Part shown: positions 1 through 9,840 of the stretch, one piece after another
How positions within the stretch are numbered: the stretch's first letter is position 1
How the letters are laid out: each line of letters begins with the position of its first letter
Assembly: GCF_000026945.1 (NCBI RefSeq)
Contig: NC_012865.1
Location: 248,001 to 312,000 of the forward strand
Reading direction: 5' to 3'
Source: Candida dubliniensis CD36
Lineage: Eukaryota; Ascomycota; Pichiomycetes; Serinales; Debaryomycetaceae
Length of the DNA stretch: 64,000 nucleotides
Notes under the pieces: model-generated
The model's input: the letters and a program-made list of their open reading frames with translations, nothing else
The model's database searches: none
Told to the model about the DNA's origin: nothing
Translations under genes and position numbers: made by a program

Positions 1-903
1 ATGAGAATCAACAGAAGCATAACATGTATATACTTATTATTCAAAAGCCAATTGTGTATTAATTTGAAATATCTATATGGTTGAACTTGTAGAACTTATC
101 TATCTTCCAGTTATAATCAAAACGATGAACAATTAAAAAACTCACAGCCAGTGTATGACATCGGTAAAAGAATCGATATCTGGCCATGTTTGCAATACAA
201 ATAGCTCCTAATACGTCTTTACCTTGTCTTGAATTCAATTAATTATCTTACGAACGGAATGCAACCTAAACAAATCCCAGCATTGTACATTCAGACAATT
301 ACTGAAATAAATTGACATATTCTAGGCTTTCCAACAATATAATTACTTTTAAAACATGAAGCGTTGAATAAATATCACTCTCTGGCTCTTCAAATACAAG
401 TATTTCTGATATAAAACCCCAGTGTAGTTCAATATGATTTAATTTAAACACATCATTTCGAAAATTGAGTAAAGAAATATCCATTGATGGTAAAATGTTC
501 AAAAGAAACAGACTGTAATCATCCTTCATTGCTTCCACTTATGCCTTGTACATCATATGTGATGATACAACAACAATCGATTAAAAAGCCACATAAATTC
601 TCATACTCTAATCAACAGATGCTTGATTCTCCAATTCTTCTCCCAGATATCCAAAACCTTCTATTAAATTAGTATCCACTTAATCTCCACCATCTGAATT
701 AACACCAGCATTAATTATATTCACATTAATGGCACTATTGAAAGGGAAATTGGAGTTTCTTTAGGTTATACATAAAAATGATCTCTTGAACTTTGATCCA
801 GTTTTTTAACCATTAACATGTCATATTTAGCTGCATAAAATGTATCCTATAATACCCAGGATCCTCTCAATAATGAATCTATAAGAAAATAGCATCTATT
901 CAT
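1..903 (-). pseudogene. Decayed protein-coding gene, truncated by the window edge
   Basis: No intact reading frame exists here, but the minus strand gives coding-like peptide blocks interrupted by stops. A candidate start ATG at 903 opens MNRCYFLIDSLLRGSW, then a TAG; the same frame resumes with DTFYAAKYDMLMVKKLDQSS, a TAA, then PKETPISLSIVPLM. Around 740 the signal moves to another frame (NIINAGVNSDGGD, VDTNLIEGFGYLGEELENQ), broken by several TAA/TAG codons, and leads into the 299-538 stretch (SLLNFRNDVFKLNHIELHW). Below 300 coding-like text such as ELFVLQTWPDIDSFTDVIHW continues toward base 1, again with stops. I do not recognise the family. At least one frameshift and many stops argue for an old pseudogene rather than a spliced gene. 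An unusual composition in non-coding DNA is the alternative. Confidence 0.45.
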
Positions 904-1398
904 GTAGCTATAGCTGTTGTAGTATTAATAATGATGAAGTAATAAAGAAATAAGTTGCAGAGATTTGTTTTTTTTTTCGTTAAGTATTTTTCTACCAAGT
1001 AATTTTTTTGTCTTGATTTTTTGTCTTATTATTTCCTTTTTGGGCGTTCTCAGTGACAAAATTCGGACACTATTTCCTAATTGGTGTTGAGAGAAAAACC
1101 AGAATTAGGGAGACATTTTCTAAAAGAGTGCGACTTTTTTCATTTGAGCGCTTTCCTATTTAGGAAGCAGCCATACAATTCTTTTTTTTTGGAAGGTGTA
1201 TTTAAACGCTCTCAAATCAATTTGGATATAATCAAATAAGTGTCTAGAGGGTAGAAATGTAGATGGCACCAAACTCTGTTCTTGTCGTTTCGCAGCAAGG
1301 CGTTTTTACACCGTTGCCTGAAATTTAGATCGCCGTTGCTGACAAATTATGCATACTAAAAAACCTATCACTAAATCATCATCATCACTGGTAAGCAC

Positions 1399-1482
<84 letters not shown>

Positions 1483-1751
1483 AGTGAACTCACTAACCTT
1501 GCTTCTTAACTTGAAACAACACAAATAATCTTTTATACTTTCAAATAAGCCAATAGAAATTTAGAATATATACAAGATTTGATTACGACAAGTTAAATTC
1601 TGTAATTGGTAGCTCTAAAACTGAGAGATATATCACGTGATCAAAAAACCATTTACTTATTTACAGATTATTCAAACACTAGGAGATGCTATATTATATA
1701 TATTATATAAATCATTAGAAAGGTGAAGATAAAATAAAATTGCCCCTCCTC
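904..1751. other. Intergenic gap between decayed gene and VPS15 3' end
   Basis: No credible gene is seen on either strand; a long poly-Leu frame on the minus strand is only the translation of the CAA microsatellite at 1402-1482. A palindromic E-box TCACGTGA, the Cbf1-type core, lies at 1633-1640, about 110 bases beyond the VPS15 stop codon. It could have served the decayed gene on the left, or be chance. Confidence 0.6.
1402..1482 (+). repeat. (CAA)27 microsatellite
   Basis: Twenty-seven uninterrupted CAA triplets. The tract is not inside a plausible reading frame, so it is probably a length-variable intergenic microsatellite. Confidence 0.95.
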
Positions 1752-4700
1752 TTAATCATTAGCCGATTTATATAATTTGACGCAATTATTCCTATCAATG
1801 GTAATAATCATATGGAATGGTTCAAACACATGATCAATCAACTTAACAACATTATAAGTGGTGTTAGTCGTAGTGTTTCCATTTGATGATGTTTGATCAT
1901 TGGTAAATACAGGATCAATTATAACCACATTATTGTAATAACGTGTGTTAAAAGTCGCTTTCTCAGATTTCAATATCACAGAATCTTTAATTGAAGATAA
2001 ATTAAATAATATTACCCGATTACTACCAGTTGAACACATCAAATAATCATTATTGGTATTAAATTGGAAAAATTTCATTGTCAAAACATTTAAATCCAAT
2101 TTCCGGTCATATTCGTGATCAATATCAAGTTGAATATCATCAATGATCTTTTCAATGAAAAAACCATTATCATCACCACCATCATGATCTTTATATTCAA
2201 TCAATGAATATTTCATAATATTACTAGTACTTGAATTCATCATGGCTGAATTACTTGTTCGTAAAATGGCCTTACATTCTAAACTAGGTAGTTCCCATAT
2301 ACTAATATCATCATTACCACTCAAAGCAAAATAAGCACTACTAGTATTACTACCACCGCCATCATTTTTCTTGGTTTCAAACAATTTAATTGAATTAAGT
2401 GATGACAATAATTCTAAATTATTAATAGAATCAAGTTTCACATTATTTTCATTATTTTGTACATGCCAAGATTTGACAATGATTTTAAATCTTAAATCCC
2501 ATAATGTCAATACCCCTTTATCAGTACCCACTAATAACCAATAATCTTTATAGACAATAAATGTATTGATTATCCCATAAATCAATGGATGTTGTAATTC
2601 GGACAGGATTGTCATGGTGATTATATCCAACATGATAATCTTCTGTTCAATGGCATCAATTCCAATAATATAATTATCTTGTAAAAATTTGATTTGTTCA
2701 ATAGGATAATGATGATGATGAGTCTTGTTATTATTATCATTACTTTCTTCATGGATATATTGTCGAATCAAATGCATCTTTAAGTATCTAACAATTTTTT
2801 TACTCTTATTATTTCTTATAACATCTATTCTGAATAATCGAATGGTTCCATCATCGGTAGTAACTATAACAACAAATCTATTAGGTAAAAATGTTATTGA
2901 ACAAATACTTGAATTTAATTCCACTGATAAATTAGCATTCTTGACTGTAACTAATTTTTCCATTTTTAAACTATCCCAGACTTTTAAGCTTCCAGTAGAT
3001 GATCCTGTAACAAAAAATTCCGATGTTGGACATACAGCTAATGTGGTGATTTCTTCTAATCTGTTCTCCTTATCCGAAGATCTAAAGCTTGCCACTAATA
3101 CATTCATAGGTGCCAACATATCAATATTTTCGTTCCGCTGTTGCTGTTGCTTATGTTGGTGCCTTATAATAGTTTTCCCAAATTCTTCAAAATCAGATAA
3201 ATTAGGTTGAAATTTGGGATTTTTTAAAAAATTCAAAATATACGGATTCTCACCAGTATATGTATGTTTTATATGTGAAACTATGATTCCTGAATTACTC
3301 ACACTGAACACTTTATGCGAAGTATTCGAATCATTAAACCAAGCATCTTTAGTCACTCCTGAATTATGAGTTTCCATTTCGCCCATAATATTTGCCTCTA
3401 CCGTTTGAACCGAAGCAGTAACTCTTTCTAATTGAGGTAATATCAATGAATTGGATCCTCTTCGAGAGGACGTTCTTATCAGAACAGTTTCTTCAGCATT
3501 AGTTCCAAGGATTTTTTGTTCTCGAGTTCCACCAGATATTGATAATGGTTCCGATCGATATACTACTGTGAAAAATATATTTCGTGGTAAAATCAGTAAA
3601 TTTTCATTCTCAGAAGATTTTAATCGCTTATTTATTGTGGAAGTCGGTGATCTACCCACATGAAAAATATAGTCCCGTAAGGCAAGAATTTTCCAAAGTG
3701 ATTTGTCATCTAGACCAATTGATTTCAATTTCAATAACCATTGTTTATCTTCCAGTGATAAAGGGATTGTCAGATTACCTTTTTTATTCGATCCATTTGC
3801 AAAACTCAATTCGGACATCATTTGTGGCAAGTAAACAGATTTCCCCATATCCTTATTGAAAGAAATCAATTTTTTCTTTTTGATAGTGTTCCCAGATTGT
3901 TTAGTCATTAACATTGAAAAACTCTTTTGCTGCCAGAATAAAGATTTTGACGTTGAGTTCAAAGACCAAGTGATGGCTAAGTCATAAATTTGTTTTGTTA
4001 ATGGTTTGGTCAAACACGGATATAACGTATTCCAATCAATAATCGACAAATCATAACTCAAAAACCGTTTAATCAATGGATATAAAAAGCAATACCTATC
4101 AGCATCAGTCAAATTATCACTTATATATATGATCAAATTAATCACTGATTGTCGAATCCATTCGTTAGGGTGTAACAACAAGTTTATACTGTTTGATAGT
4201 AACTCCTTATATACATCCAATGCATTAAATTCTGTTCTTGGATTAATAAGTCGTTCCTTAACAAACATATTGAAAATTTCTAAAACTTTTAGAACAACAA
4301 ATTGTTCACCATCACCAATTGTTTGCACCAATAAGGGCAAGATATATTGCTCAAATGATAATACCCCAATAAATGGTCCCATTTGTAAAACTGAAGATAA
4401 AAATGCCAACCTCAACTCTTGATCAGTATCATTCAAGTATGATATTAGATGGGGTAAAATAATATCATTGGTTTTATCCTGTCCGAAAAATTGACACAAT
4501 GGTAAGATATTATTAAGCAAACTGATTTTCACTGGTGTTTCTGAATCAGTTAATAACAAAATTGTAATCTCTTTAAATTTCAGATCTAGTTGATCTTTAG
4601 TCAAGGATAAGTTACTAAAAGATTGCATGGCATCTTCGGGTGACACCAAAGTACTCAACGCATTGTTACTATTTTTAAATGCCTTTGACATAATCCAAAA

Positions 4701-6338
4701 CCTTTTGGCAGTAGCAGCCAAATAAGGTAAACACACTGCAACTGCACAATTGACTAATCTCTGAGAATTGGAATCACTCTTTACAGTAACCAAATTATAG
4801 ATTTTTGGCAAAATATATTCTGGAAATATTAGCATATTAATTGGGTTGATATAAGAACACGACATTAAAAGTGAAGTTAATGAATAAAGAGCCACACATA
4901 CAACTTTTGCAGCAATATTTACACCTTCTTGTTGATGAAAAACCCCATCAATATATTCGTCCAAAAATAAACATAGATACGGAATAGCTCGATCCAATTT
5001 GGATTCATCACGTATTCGCTCCGATAAAGCCACAATCAATTCACAACATTTTATCTTAGAGTTGACTTGTCTAAGTGTTTGAGAAAAAGACGTCACCGCA
5101 TTTAATAAAATCAATGCTGCCTCTTGCAGATCGTCATCAATAAACTTGCTTTGTTTGATTCTATAGTTGAATGGCATGGTTTCAAGGTTCAATTTCATAG
5201 GCAAAATATCATCTGGCGACAAATTGGATTCATCTATTGAATATTCAAATTTAAGCAGTTTACTAATTAATCCAAAATTGTCATAGATATAATTTATTTT
5301 CATATCACTAATTGATAGATTGTCGTTGTTGGAATTTAATGAAAAATTCTCTTGATTATTCAACATCTCCATAAAATCATAAAGAAAATCATAAAAAAAT
5401 TCCGGGAAACAAGTACCTTTATTTTCATCTAATATTTCTCGTGCACTTAATCTTTCGTTTGGATCTAGTTTTATTAATTTCTCAATTATCAGTACAATAT
5501 CCTTATTGTATATTCCAGAAAAGTCTGGGGCATATTCATTTTTCATAAATTTAAACAACTGTGATAATGTAAATGTTGGTTCTCCATCATTATACAATTC
5601 TGCAATCACACATCCTGTACCAAACAAATCCATGGCATCAGTCACACTATTCTTCATGGTAAACAGACCATCATCATTAAAATTCAGAATATGTTGCGGG
5701 TGATCTTGAGAATTATAGAATCTTTCTGGTGCAATATAACACAATCTCCTGCCAGAAGTATCAAAATAAAATGAATATTGGTTGGGATTGTCTTCTGGAA
5801 TGTATGTTGGTTTTAACAAATTAGAAAAATCACTTAATAATAACCAATTCCAAGACGTTATTAAAAAATTCTCCAATTTCAAATCTCCATGATGTATGTT
5901 TAATGAATGTATTTCATTAACGATTTTTAAAATCTGGAATGTAATAAACAATTTTTCAATGGGTTCAAGAAATGGACGGATCGAAAGTCTATCATACAAG
6001 TTGGTTTTTATCATTTGTCGAATAACGTAACCAGCACGATCAGTTTCAATCAATTTGTGCCATGGCAATGCATTTTTGAATGGATATAAAAGCGATGATT
6101 GCTTCACCATGAGCTCAATAACTTGTTGTAATTGAATCGAATAATTTGGAGACGCTGGTTTAATTAGTAGCTTTATGATTACTAAATTCCCCGTAGTCTT
6201 ATCAATTGCCTTTATCGTCTTTAAAAATCGAGAATTATTTATCACTTCAACATATTGATAATTTTGTAATGCATCCACATATGACGACACAGCAACAGTT
6301 GGTGCTGATGGTGCCAATAGTGATAATTTCTGACCCAT
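1752..6338 (-). CDS. VPS15: Vps15, regulatory protein kinase of the Vps34 PI3-kinase complexes
   Basis: A 1528-residue protein with the Vps15 architecture. It starts MGQKLS, which fits N-myristoylation at Gly2 and anchoring to endosomal and vacuolar membranes. The kinase-like domain spans about residues 25-315 with the catalytic loop HGDLKLEN at 150-157; the metal-binding DFG is DFS at 170-172, as tolerated in this atypical family. A HEAT-repeat middle (roughly 400-800) and C-terminal WD40 repeats (about 1090-1528) follow. In the family it scaffolds Vps34 and Vps30/Atg6 for vacuolar protein sorting and autophagy. Its length is close to S. cerevisiae Vps15 (1454), with low-complexity Asn/His insertions adding residues. 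The start is the ATG at 6338, and 181 bases separate it from the divergent Brr1-like gene, so the two share a short promoter region. Confidence 0.95.
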   Translation of the reverse strand: MGQKLSLLAPSAPTVAVSSYVDALQNYQYVEVINNSRFLKTIKAIDKTTGNLVIIKLLIKPASPNYSIQLQQVIELMVKQSSLLYPFKNALPWHKLIETDRAGYVIRQMIKTNLYDRLSIRPFLEPIEKLFITFQILKIVNEIHSLNIHHGDLKLENFLITSWNWLLLSDFSNLLKPTYIPEDNPNQYSFYFDTSGRRLCYIAPERFYNSQDHPQHILNFNDDGLFTMKNSVTDAMDLFGTGCVIAELYNDGEPTFTLSQLFKFMKNEYAPDFSGIYNKDIVLIIEKLIKLDPNERLSAREILDENKGTCFPEFFYDFLYDFMEMLNNQENFSLNSNNDNLSISDMKINYIYDNFGLISKLLKFEYSIDESNLSPDDILPMKLNLETMPFNYRIKQSKFIDDDLQEAALILLNAVTSFSQTLRQVNSKIKCCELIVALSERIRDESKLDRAIPYLCLFLDEYIDGVFHQQEGVNIAAKVVCVALYSLTSLLMSCSYINPINMLIFPEYILPKIYNLVTVKSDSNSQRLVNCAVAVCLPYLAATAKRFWIMSKAFKNSNNALSTLVSPEDAMQSFSNLSLTKDQLDLKFKEITILLLTDSETPVKISLLNNILPLCQFFGQDKTNDIILPHLISYLNDTDQELRLAFLSSVLQMGPFIGVLSFEQYILPLLVQTIGDGEQFVVLKVLEIFNMFVKERLINPRTEFNALDVYKELLSNSINLLLHPNEWIRQSVINLIIYISDNLTDADRYCFLYPLIKRFLSYDLSIIDWNTLYPCLTKPLTKQIYDLAITWSLNSTSKSLFWQQKSFSMLMTKQSGNTIKKKKLISFNKDMGKSVYLPQMMSELSFANGSNKKGNLTIPLSLEDKQWLLKLKSIGLDDKSLWKILALRDYIFHVGRSPTSTINKRLKSSENENLLILPRNIFFTVVYRSEPLSISGGTREQKILGTNAEETVLIRTSSRRGSNSLILPQLERVTASVQTVEANIMGEMETHNSGVTKDAWFNDSNTSHKVFSVSNSGIIVSHIKHTYTGENPYILNFLKNPKFQPNLSDFEEFGKTIIRHQHKQQQQRNENIDMLAPMNVLVASFRSSDKENRLEEITTLAVCPTSEFFVTGSSTGSLKVWDSLKMEKLVTVKNANLSVELNSSICSITFLPNRFVVIVTTDDGTIRLFRIDVIRNNKSKKIVRYLKMHLIRQYIHEESNDNNNKTHHHHYPIEQIKFLQDNYIIGIDAIEQKIIMLDIITMTILSELQHPLIYGIINTFIVYKDYWLLVGTDKGVLTLWDLRFKIIVKSWHVQNNENNVKLDSINNLELLSSLNSIKLFETKKNDGGGSNTSSAYFALSGNDDISIWELPSLECKAILRTSNSAMMNSSTSNIMKYSLIEYKDHDGGDDNGFFIEKIIDDIQLDIDHEYDRKLDLNVLTMKFFQFNTNNDYLMCSTGSNRVILFNLSSIKDSVILKSEKATFNTRYYNNVVIIDPVFTNDQTSSNGNTTTNTTYNVVKLIDHVFEPFHMIITIDRNNCVKLYKSAND

Positions 6339-6519
6339 TTAGCGGTTTGATAGAAAAAACTGTGGTATCGAAGGAAATGTGAGGAGTAAGAGGTTTCATT
6401 TTGGTTTTCCTCTTATTTGGTTTATGCGATTTGACTAAAAACATGTTTTTTTTTTTTTTTTTTGGTTTTGTTCGAATGAAGACTTTGGTAATCAAATCTC
6501 TTTAACGAAAGACAGAGTA

Positions 6520-7197
6520 ATGAGTTTTGATAATGAAGAGGATTTATTATATGCTCAAAAGCAAGCATTACCGATTTCAAAAGAATCTGGTGATCCCATT
6601 TCCGAGTATTTATTAGCTGTTAGGAAAGAATCTCTTGCTGGACCACCAGTCACTTTTATTACCAATCGTCCAACGTCATCAATCGTACCAACTCCCAAGT
6701 CTCTGCCTGAAATTGACCGCACTCAAATTTCAGAACATTGGTCTTCTGAATTGATGATTCAATTTTTATTTCTTAAAGAAGAATTACTGAAAATACAACA
6801 TTCATCCCCAACAGCCAATCCTTATGTCCCAGAAACTACAGCTAATTGGAGAAAGTTTTTCTTAGAACCACCCCCAGAAATAAGCTATTTTTTCATTGTA
6901 ATAGATAGACAAACCGTTTTCAGGTTACTTGTTTATATAACAAGATGGTTAAGTATCACATCAAGACCTACATTATCACAATGGATTTGGAAATTGTTTT
7001 TACGTATTGATAATGTCTTGGATGCAAATGAATGTTCTATAATACGTGATCTCGGTAAAAAGGCAAGAATAATAAAATCAAAACAATTAAAAGATGAAAA
7101 TAAATCTACAGTTGATTCTATTTCAAAATATACCACTGATATGATTCTAATAATAGTAGGCAATTATTATGGTCAATGGGATTTATTACAAGGGTAG
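6520..7197 (+). CDS. BRR1: Brr1/Gemin2-like snRNP assembly factor
   Basis: A 225-residue protein that I place in the SIP1/Gemin2/Brr1 family. The N-terminal half carries the typical DPISEYLLAVRKE and a Trp-rich centre; the C-terminal helical part (YFFIVIDRQTVFRLLVYITR, then SQWIWKLFLRIDNVLDANEC) aligns by eye with the Gemin2 helices that end in a hydrophobic LIR-type stretch. Family members help load the Sm ring on spliceosomal snRNAs; in S. cerevisiae Brr1 loss lowers snRNP levels. The protein is shorter than S. cerevisiae Brr1 (341) and closer to human Gemin2 (280). It is divergent from VPS15 with a 181-base gap. The family call rests on pattern rather than a search, so the symbol is moderately sure. 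Confidence 0.7.
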   Translation: MSFDNEEDLLYAQKQALPISKESGDPISEYLLAVRKESLAGPPVTFITNRPTSSIVPTPKSLPEIDRTQISEHWSSELMIQFLFLKEELLKIQHSSPTANPYVPETTANWRKFFLEPPPEISYFFIVIDRQTVFRLLVYITRWLSITSRPTLSQWIWKLFLRIDNVLDANECSIIRDLGKKARIIKSKQLKDENKSTVDSISKYTTDMILIIVGNYYGQWDLLQG

Positions 7198-7314
7198 TGC
7201 ACCAAGAGTCAATTTATTCTGGACGTTTTCTTTTTTGGGTCCTCAATAAAGAAGAAATGGAAAAATTTCCAACATCAGATAACTTCAATGACTTTCAAAT
7301 CAACATAATTAAAA

Positions 7315-7732
7315 ATGGCACCAAAGATTAGAGAAGATTTGGTTATACCGTATGTAACAATTCATGCAAGTTACCACTCTTAGTTGATTAATTAATACTA
7401 ACGAAGAACTAATTCTCAGTTACAAACATGTTCCAGCTAAACCAAGAAAAGACTCTACCGGAGTAATAGCTCAATCATTACCTATGGCAGCCATGTTTAT
7501 GAGAAACAAAGTTTTATCATGGTCATCATTATTTTTATCAGTTCAATCCTATTTAAATGAACCAATTAATAAACCAGATTCTGATGATGCTTCTCAACCT
7601 CCATTTATGAAGATTGTTTTCGCCTTTGTTGCTGTACTTACTTGTTATATGGATGTTTTCTTCCCAAACACCAATCCTGCTTTAAGAATGGCAGCTAAAG
7701 TGGCAACAGAAACACCAGCTGCTTCAAAATAA
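7315..7732 (+). CDS. Asterix-like (PAT complex / WDR83OS family) ER membrane protein, one intron
   Basis: A two-exon gene encoding 115 residues: exon 1 at 7315-7349, exon 2 at 7420-7732, joined in frame inside a Pro codon (DLVIP then YKHVPAKPRKDS). The product has a basic N-terminal segment, a hydrophobic region beginning at LPMAAMFMRNKVLSWSSLFL and a second hydrophobic helix (FMKIVFAFVAVLTCYMDVFF). This layout and the conserved YK and FMK-type motifs match the Asterix family, the partner of CCDC47 in the PAT chaperone complex that shields polar transmembrane helices during ER insertion. An unspliced reading would start only at the internal Met of 7484 and lose the conserved N-terminus, which supports the splice model. 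To my knowledge S. cerevisiae has no obvious counterpart. Confidence 0.8.
7350..7419 (+). other. Spliceosomal intron of the Asterix-like gene
   Basis: A 70-base intron with donor GTATGT, perfect branch point TACTAAC at 7396-7402 and acceptor CAG ending 17 bases further on. Removal joins two reading frames into one conserved protein. Confidence 0.92.
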
Positions 7733-7858
7733 CCCCCAAGCAAAAAAAATTTTTTTTCACTTCCATTTATCATTTATTTGATTAAATTTATTATTGTTAA
7801 TAGTACATATACATATAATATTTATATTTACAAAATTTCTTTTTCACTTTCTTTTTCT

Positions 7859-9574
7859 TCATGTTGTTATATTAATAATTACACTTTCCATACCATTGTA
7901 GGAAACACATATTGATTTAGATTCATGATCCCATTTCATGTCACAAATCCCTATAGTTGCTTTTAATTTGTCTTCAGGAGATAATTCTGGTTTATAAACC
8001 GCTTTACATCTAACAAAATCTTTTGGTTCATCTAGATAATGAGTTGTATCAACATCCCATATTGTTACTCGGCAATAATCATCTCCTAAAGCAAGATATT
8101 TACCATCAGGTGATAGTACTGCGTTAAATACTAGAACATCTTTGATAGTATCATGGACGTCCTTCATTTCGTCAGTAAAATTATCCTTGTTATTAAATAA
8201 TTCCGAACTCTTGATACTTTCAGAGGTTTGAGCATCCCAAATATTTAAAGCCCCTTCCATAGAAACACTTAATAATAAATTGCTACGTTCATTTGAATTG
8301 GTATCAGGTAGCCAGATTAATCCAATCATTGGTGCTGAATGTAATTTTAAAGTATATTTTTTCTCTGGATTGATATTCAAATCCAAACATTCTTGAGAAG
8401 AAGAACTACTCCATACTTTTATTGAATAATCAAAATCAGAACATGTGGCCAATAATTTTGTCTTTGGGTTCAATTTCATGAGTGAAATATCGTGTTTATG
8501 ACCATTTAATAAACCTATAGGATGTACATCTAATTGACTTCCAAAATGAGATGGTGCTAATATATCATAGATTTTAATGCCATTAGTGTTGGTCGTAACG
8601 GCAAATTTATCTTCACTCAACCAACAAAAACAAACCACTGAATCATCATTGATTTCCAAATTCTTGATTTGTTTTATTAGGGATATTGTCGTACCATCCC
8701 AAATACATACTTGGTTTCGACTATCTATGGATAGCAAAAATTTCCCTGTCGGGCTCCAAGATAATGAAGAAATTATACTGGTTAATTTGGTAGTGCTTTC
8801 TAATGATATTACTTCATCAGCAATAGTACTGGCTATATTCTTCAATTTTCCATCAGGTGACCAAGCTCTTAACTCACTATTTGCCCCGCAAGTTATAAGT
8901 AAATTACCTTGAGGTGACCAAGACACAATATTAATTTGGTTTTTAATATTTAAAAGATTTGGATGAGTCAAAGTTCTGGTTTCAATTATCTTGCCGTCTT
9001 TGAGAGCATTTATTGTTGCACTACCATCATCTTTTCCATAAGCAAACACTTCGCTAGTTGGATGCCAATCACACGTCAAACTTGGAGCAAATGTAAGTTG
9101 TGGTAAGAGTAATTTTGTTTCAAATTCAATGATTGACTTTTGATGGATCTCTTGGTCCATGTCGTCAGTCATTTCTATATCTTGAGTAACATCATCATTG
9201 GGGGTTTCTGCTGGATCTTTTATTTTCCCATTTGCTTCTATCTCTGATTTTAAGGCAAACCTCGTACCATTACTACCATTACTTGAGTTATTGTCTTGCA
9301 AGTTTTTCAAGTCGTCTTGTATTAATGCTCCATATAATGACAAATTTGCTGAATCAGTTGCCTCTTGTTCAGCAACCATATATAATATCCCTTTTTGAAT
9401 TAAATTAACAAGACATCCAGGTTTTATTTTCTGTATAAGTTCTTGAGTAGTAGGATTATTTTCATATTCAGAACATTGTGATTGTTGGTCTAAGGCATAG
9501 GCAGATAAATCATATCCTGACTCTTGTAAGTATCTCCATATTAAATAATTCAATTCTTTACTGGTTAGCGACAT
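7859..9574 (-). CDS. SIF2: Sif2/TBL1-like WD40 subunit of the Set3 histone deacetylase complex
   Basis: A 571-residue protein with an N-terminal LisH motif (about residues 5-35, ELNYLIWRYLQESGYDLSAY) and a C-terminal WD40 propeller from about residue 160 to the end, with repeats ending in WSP, VCIWDG, IKVWSS, LNIWDA and VTIWDV. LisH plus eight WD repeats is the TBL1/Sif2 architecture. S. cerevisiae Sif2 (535 aa) is the scaffold of the Set3 complex, which deacetylates histones in 5' transcribed regions; in Candida this complex affects morphogenesis. The linker (95-155) is acidic and Asn-rich. The start is the ATG at 9574, giving the LisH its usual extreme N-terminal place. It is divergent from EXO84, with 266 bases between the two starts. 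Confidence 0.9.
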   Translation of the reverse strand: MSLTSKELNYLIWRYLQESGYDLSAYALDQQSQCSEYENNPTTQELIQKIKPGCLVNLIQKGILYMVAEQEATDSANLSLYGALIQDDLKNLQDNNSSNGSNGTRFALKSEIEANGKIKDPAETPNDDVTQDIEMTDDMDQEIHQKSIIEFETKLLLPQLTFAPSLTCDWHPTSEVFAYGKDDGSATINALKDGKIIETRTLTHPNLLNIKNQINIVSWSPQGNLLITCGANSELRAWSPDGKLKNIASTIADEVISLESTTKLTSIISSLSWSPTGKFLLSIDSRNQVCIWDGTTISLIKQIKNLEINDDSVVCFCWLSEDKFAVTTNTNGIKIYDILAPSHFGSQLDVHPIGLLNGHKHDISLMKLNPKTKLLATCSDFDYSIKVWSSSSSQECLDLNINPEKKYTLKLHSAPMIGLIWLPDTNSNERSNLLLSVSMEGALNIWDAQTSESIKSSELFNNKDNFTDEMKDVHDTIKDVLVFNAVLSPDGKYLALGDDYCRVTIWDVDTTHYLDEPKDFVRCKAVYKPELSPEDKLKATIGICDMKWDHESKSICVSYNGMESVIINITT

Positions 9575-9821
9575 TGTGTAGCAAAGGAAGGGGAAGGGAC
9601 AAGACTAATAATAAAGGTGTATTTAGTTATTAAGTATGTTGTAGTAAGATATGGAATTGAAAATAGAATAAACAATTACTGGTGAATTTTTTTTCTCTCA
9701 TTCTCTCACTGTTGTTTTGTTTTGTTTTGTTCAACTTTTTTTTTTTCTTTCACTCTCTCCCTTACTTCAATTTTATTTCCCACTGAACAATATTAATCTC
9801 AATTTATATAACACAACCACT

Positions 9822-9834
9822 CCCCCCCCCCCCC
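9822..9834 (+). repeat. C13 homopolymer just upstream of the EXO84 start codon
   Basis: Thirteen consecutive C residues end six bases before the EXO84 ATG at 9841, so the tract almost surely lies in the 5' untranslated region. Such runs are length-unstable. Confidence 0.9.
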
Positions 9835-9840
9835 ACCACA

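Noticed and set aside
1083..1522. Possible solo LTR: the stretch starts TGTTG and ends CAACA.
   Set aside because: No matching target-site duplication flanks it, it contains a microsatellite, and no known Candida LTR sequence was recognised.
1306..1524. 72-codon minus-strand frame with a long Leu run.
   Set aside because: It is only the complement translation of the CAA repeat.
2725..3210. 161-codon plus-strand frame inside VPS15.
   Set aside because: It is antisense to the well-supported Vps15 coding sequence and shows no domain.
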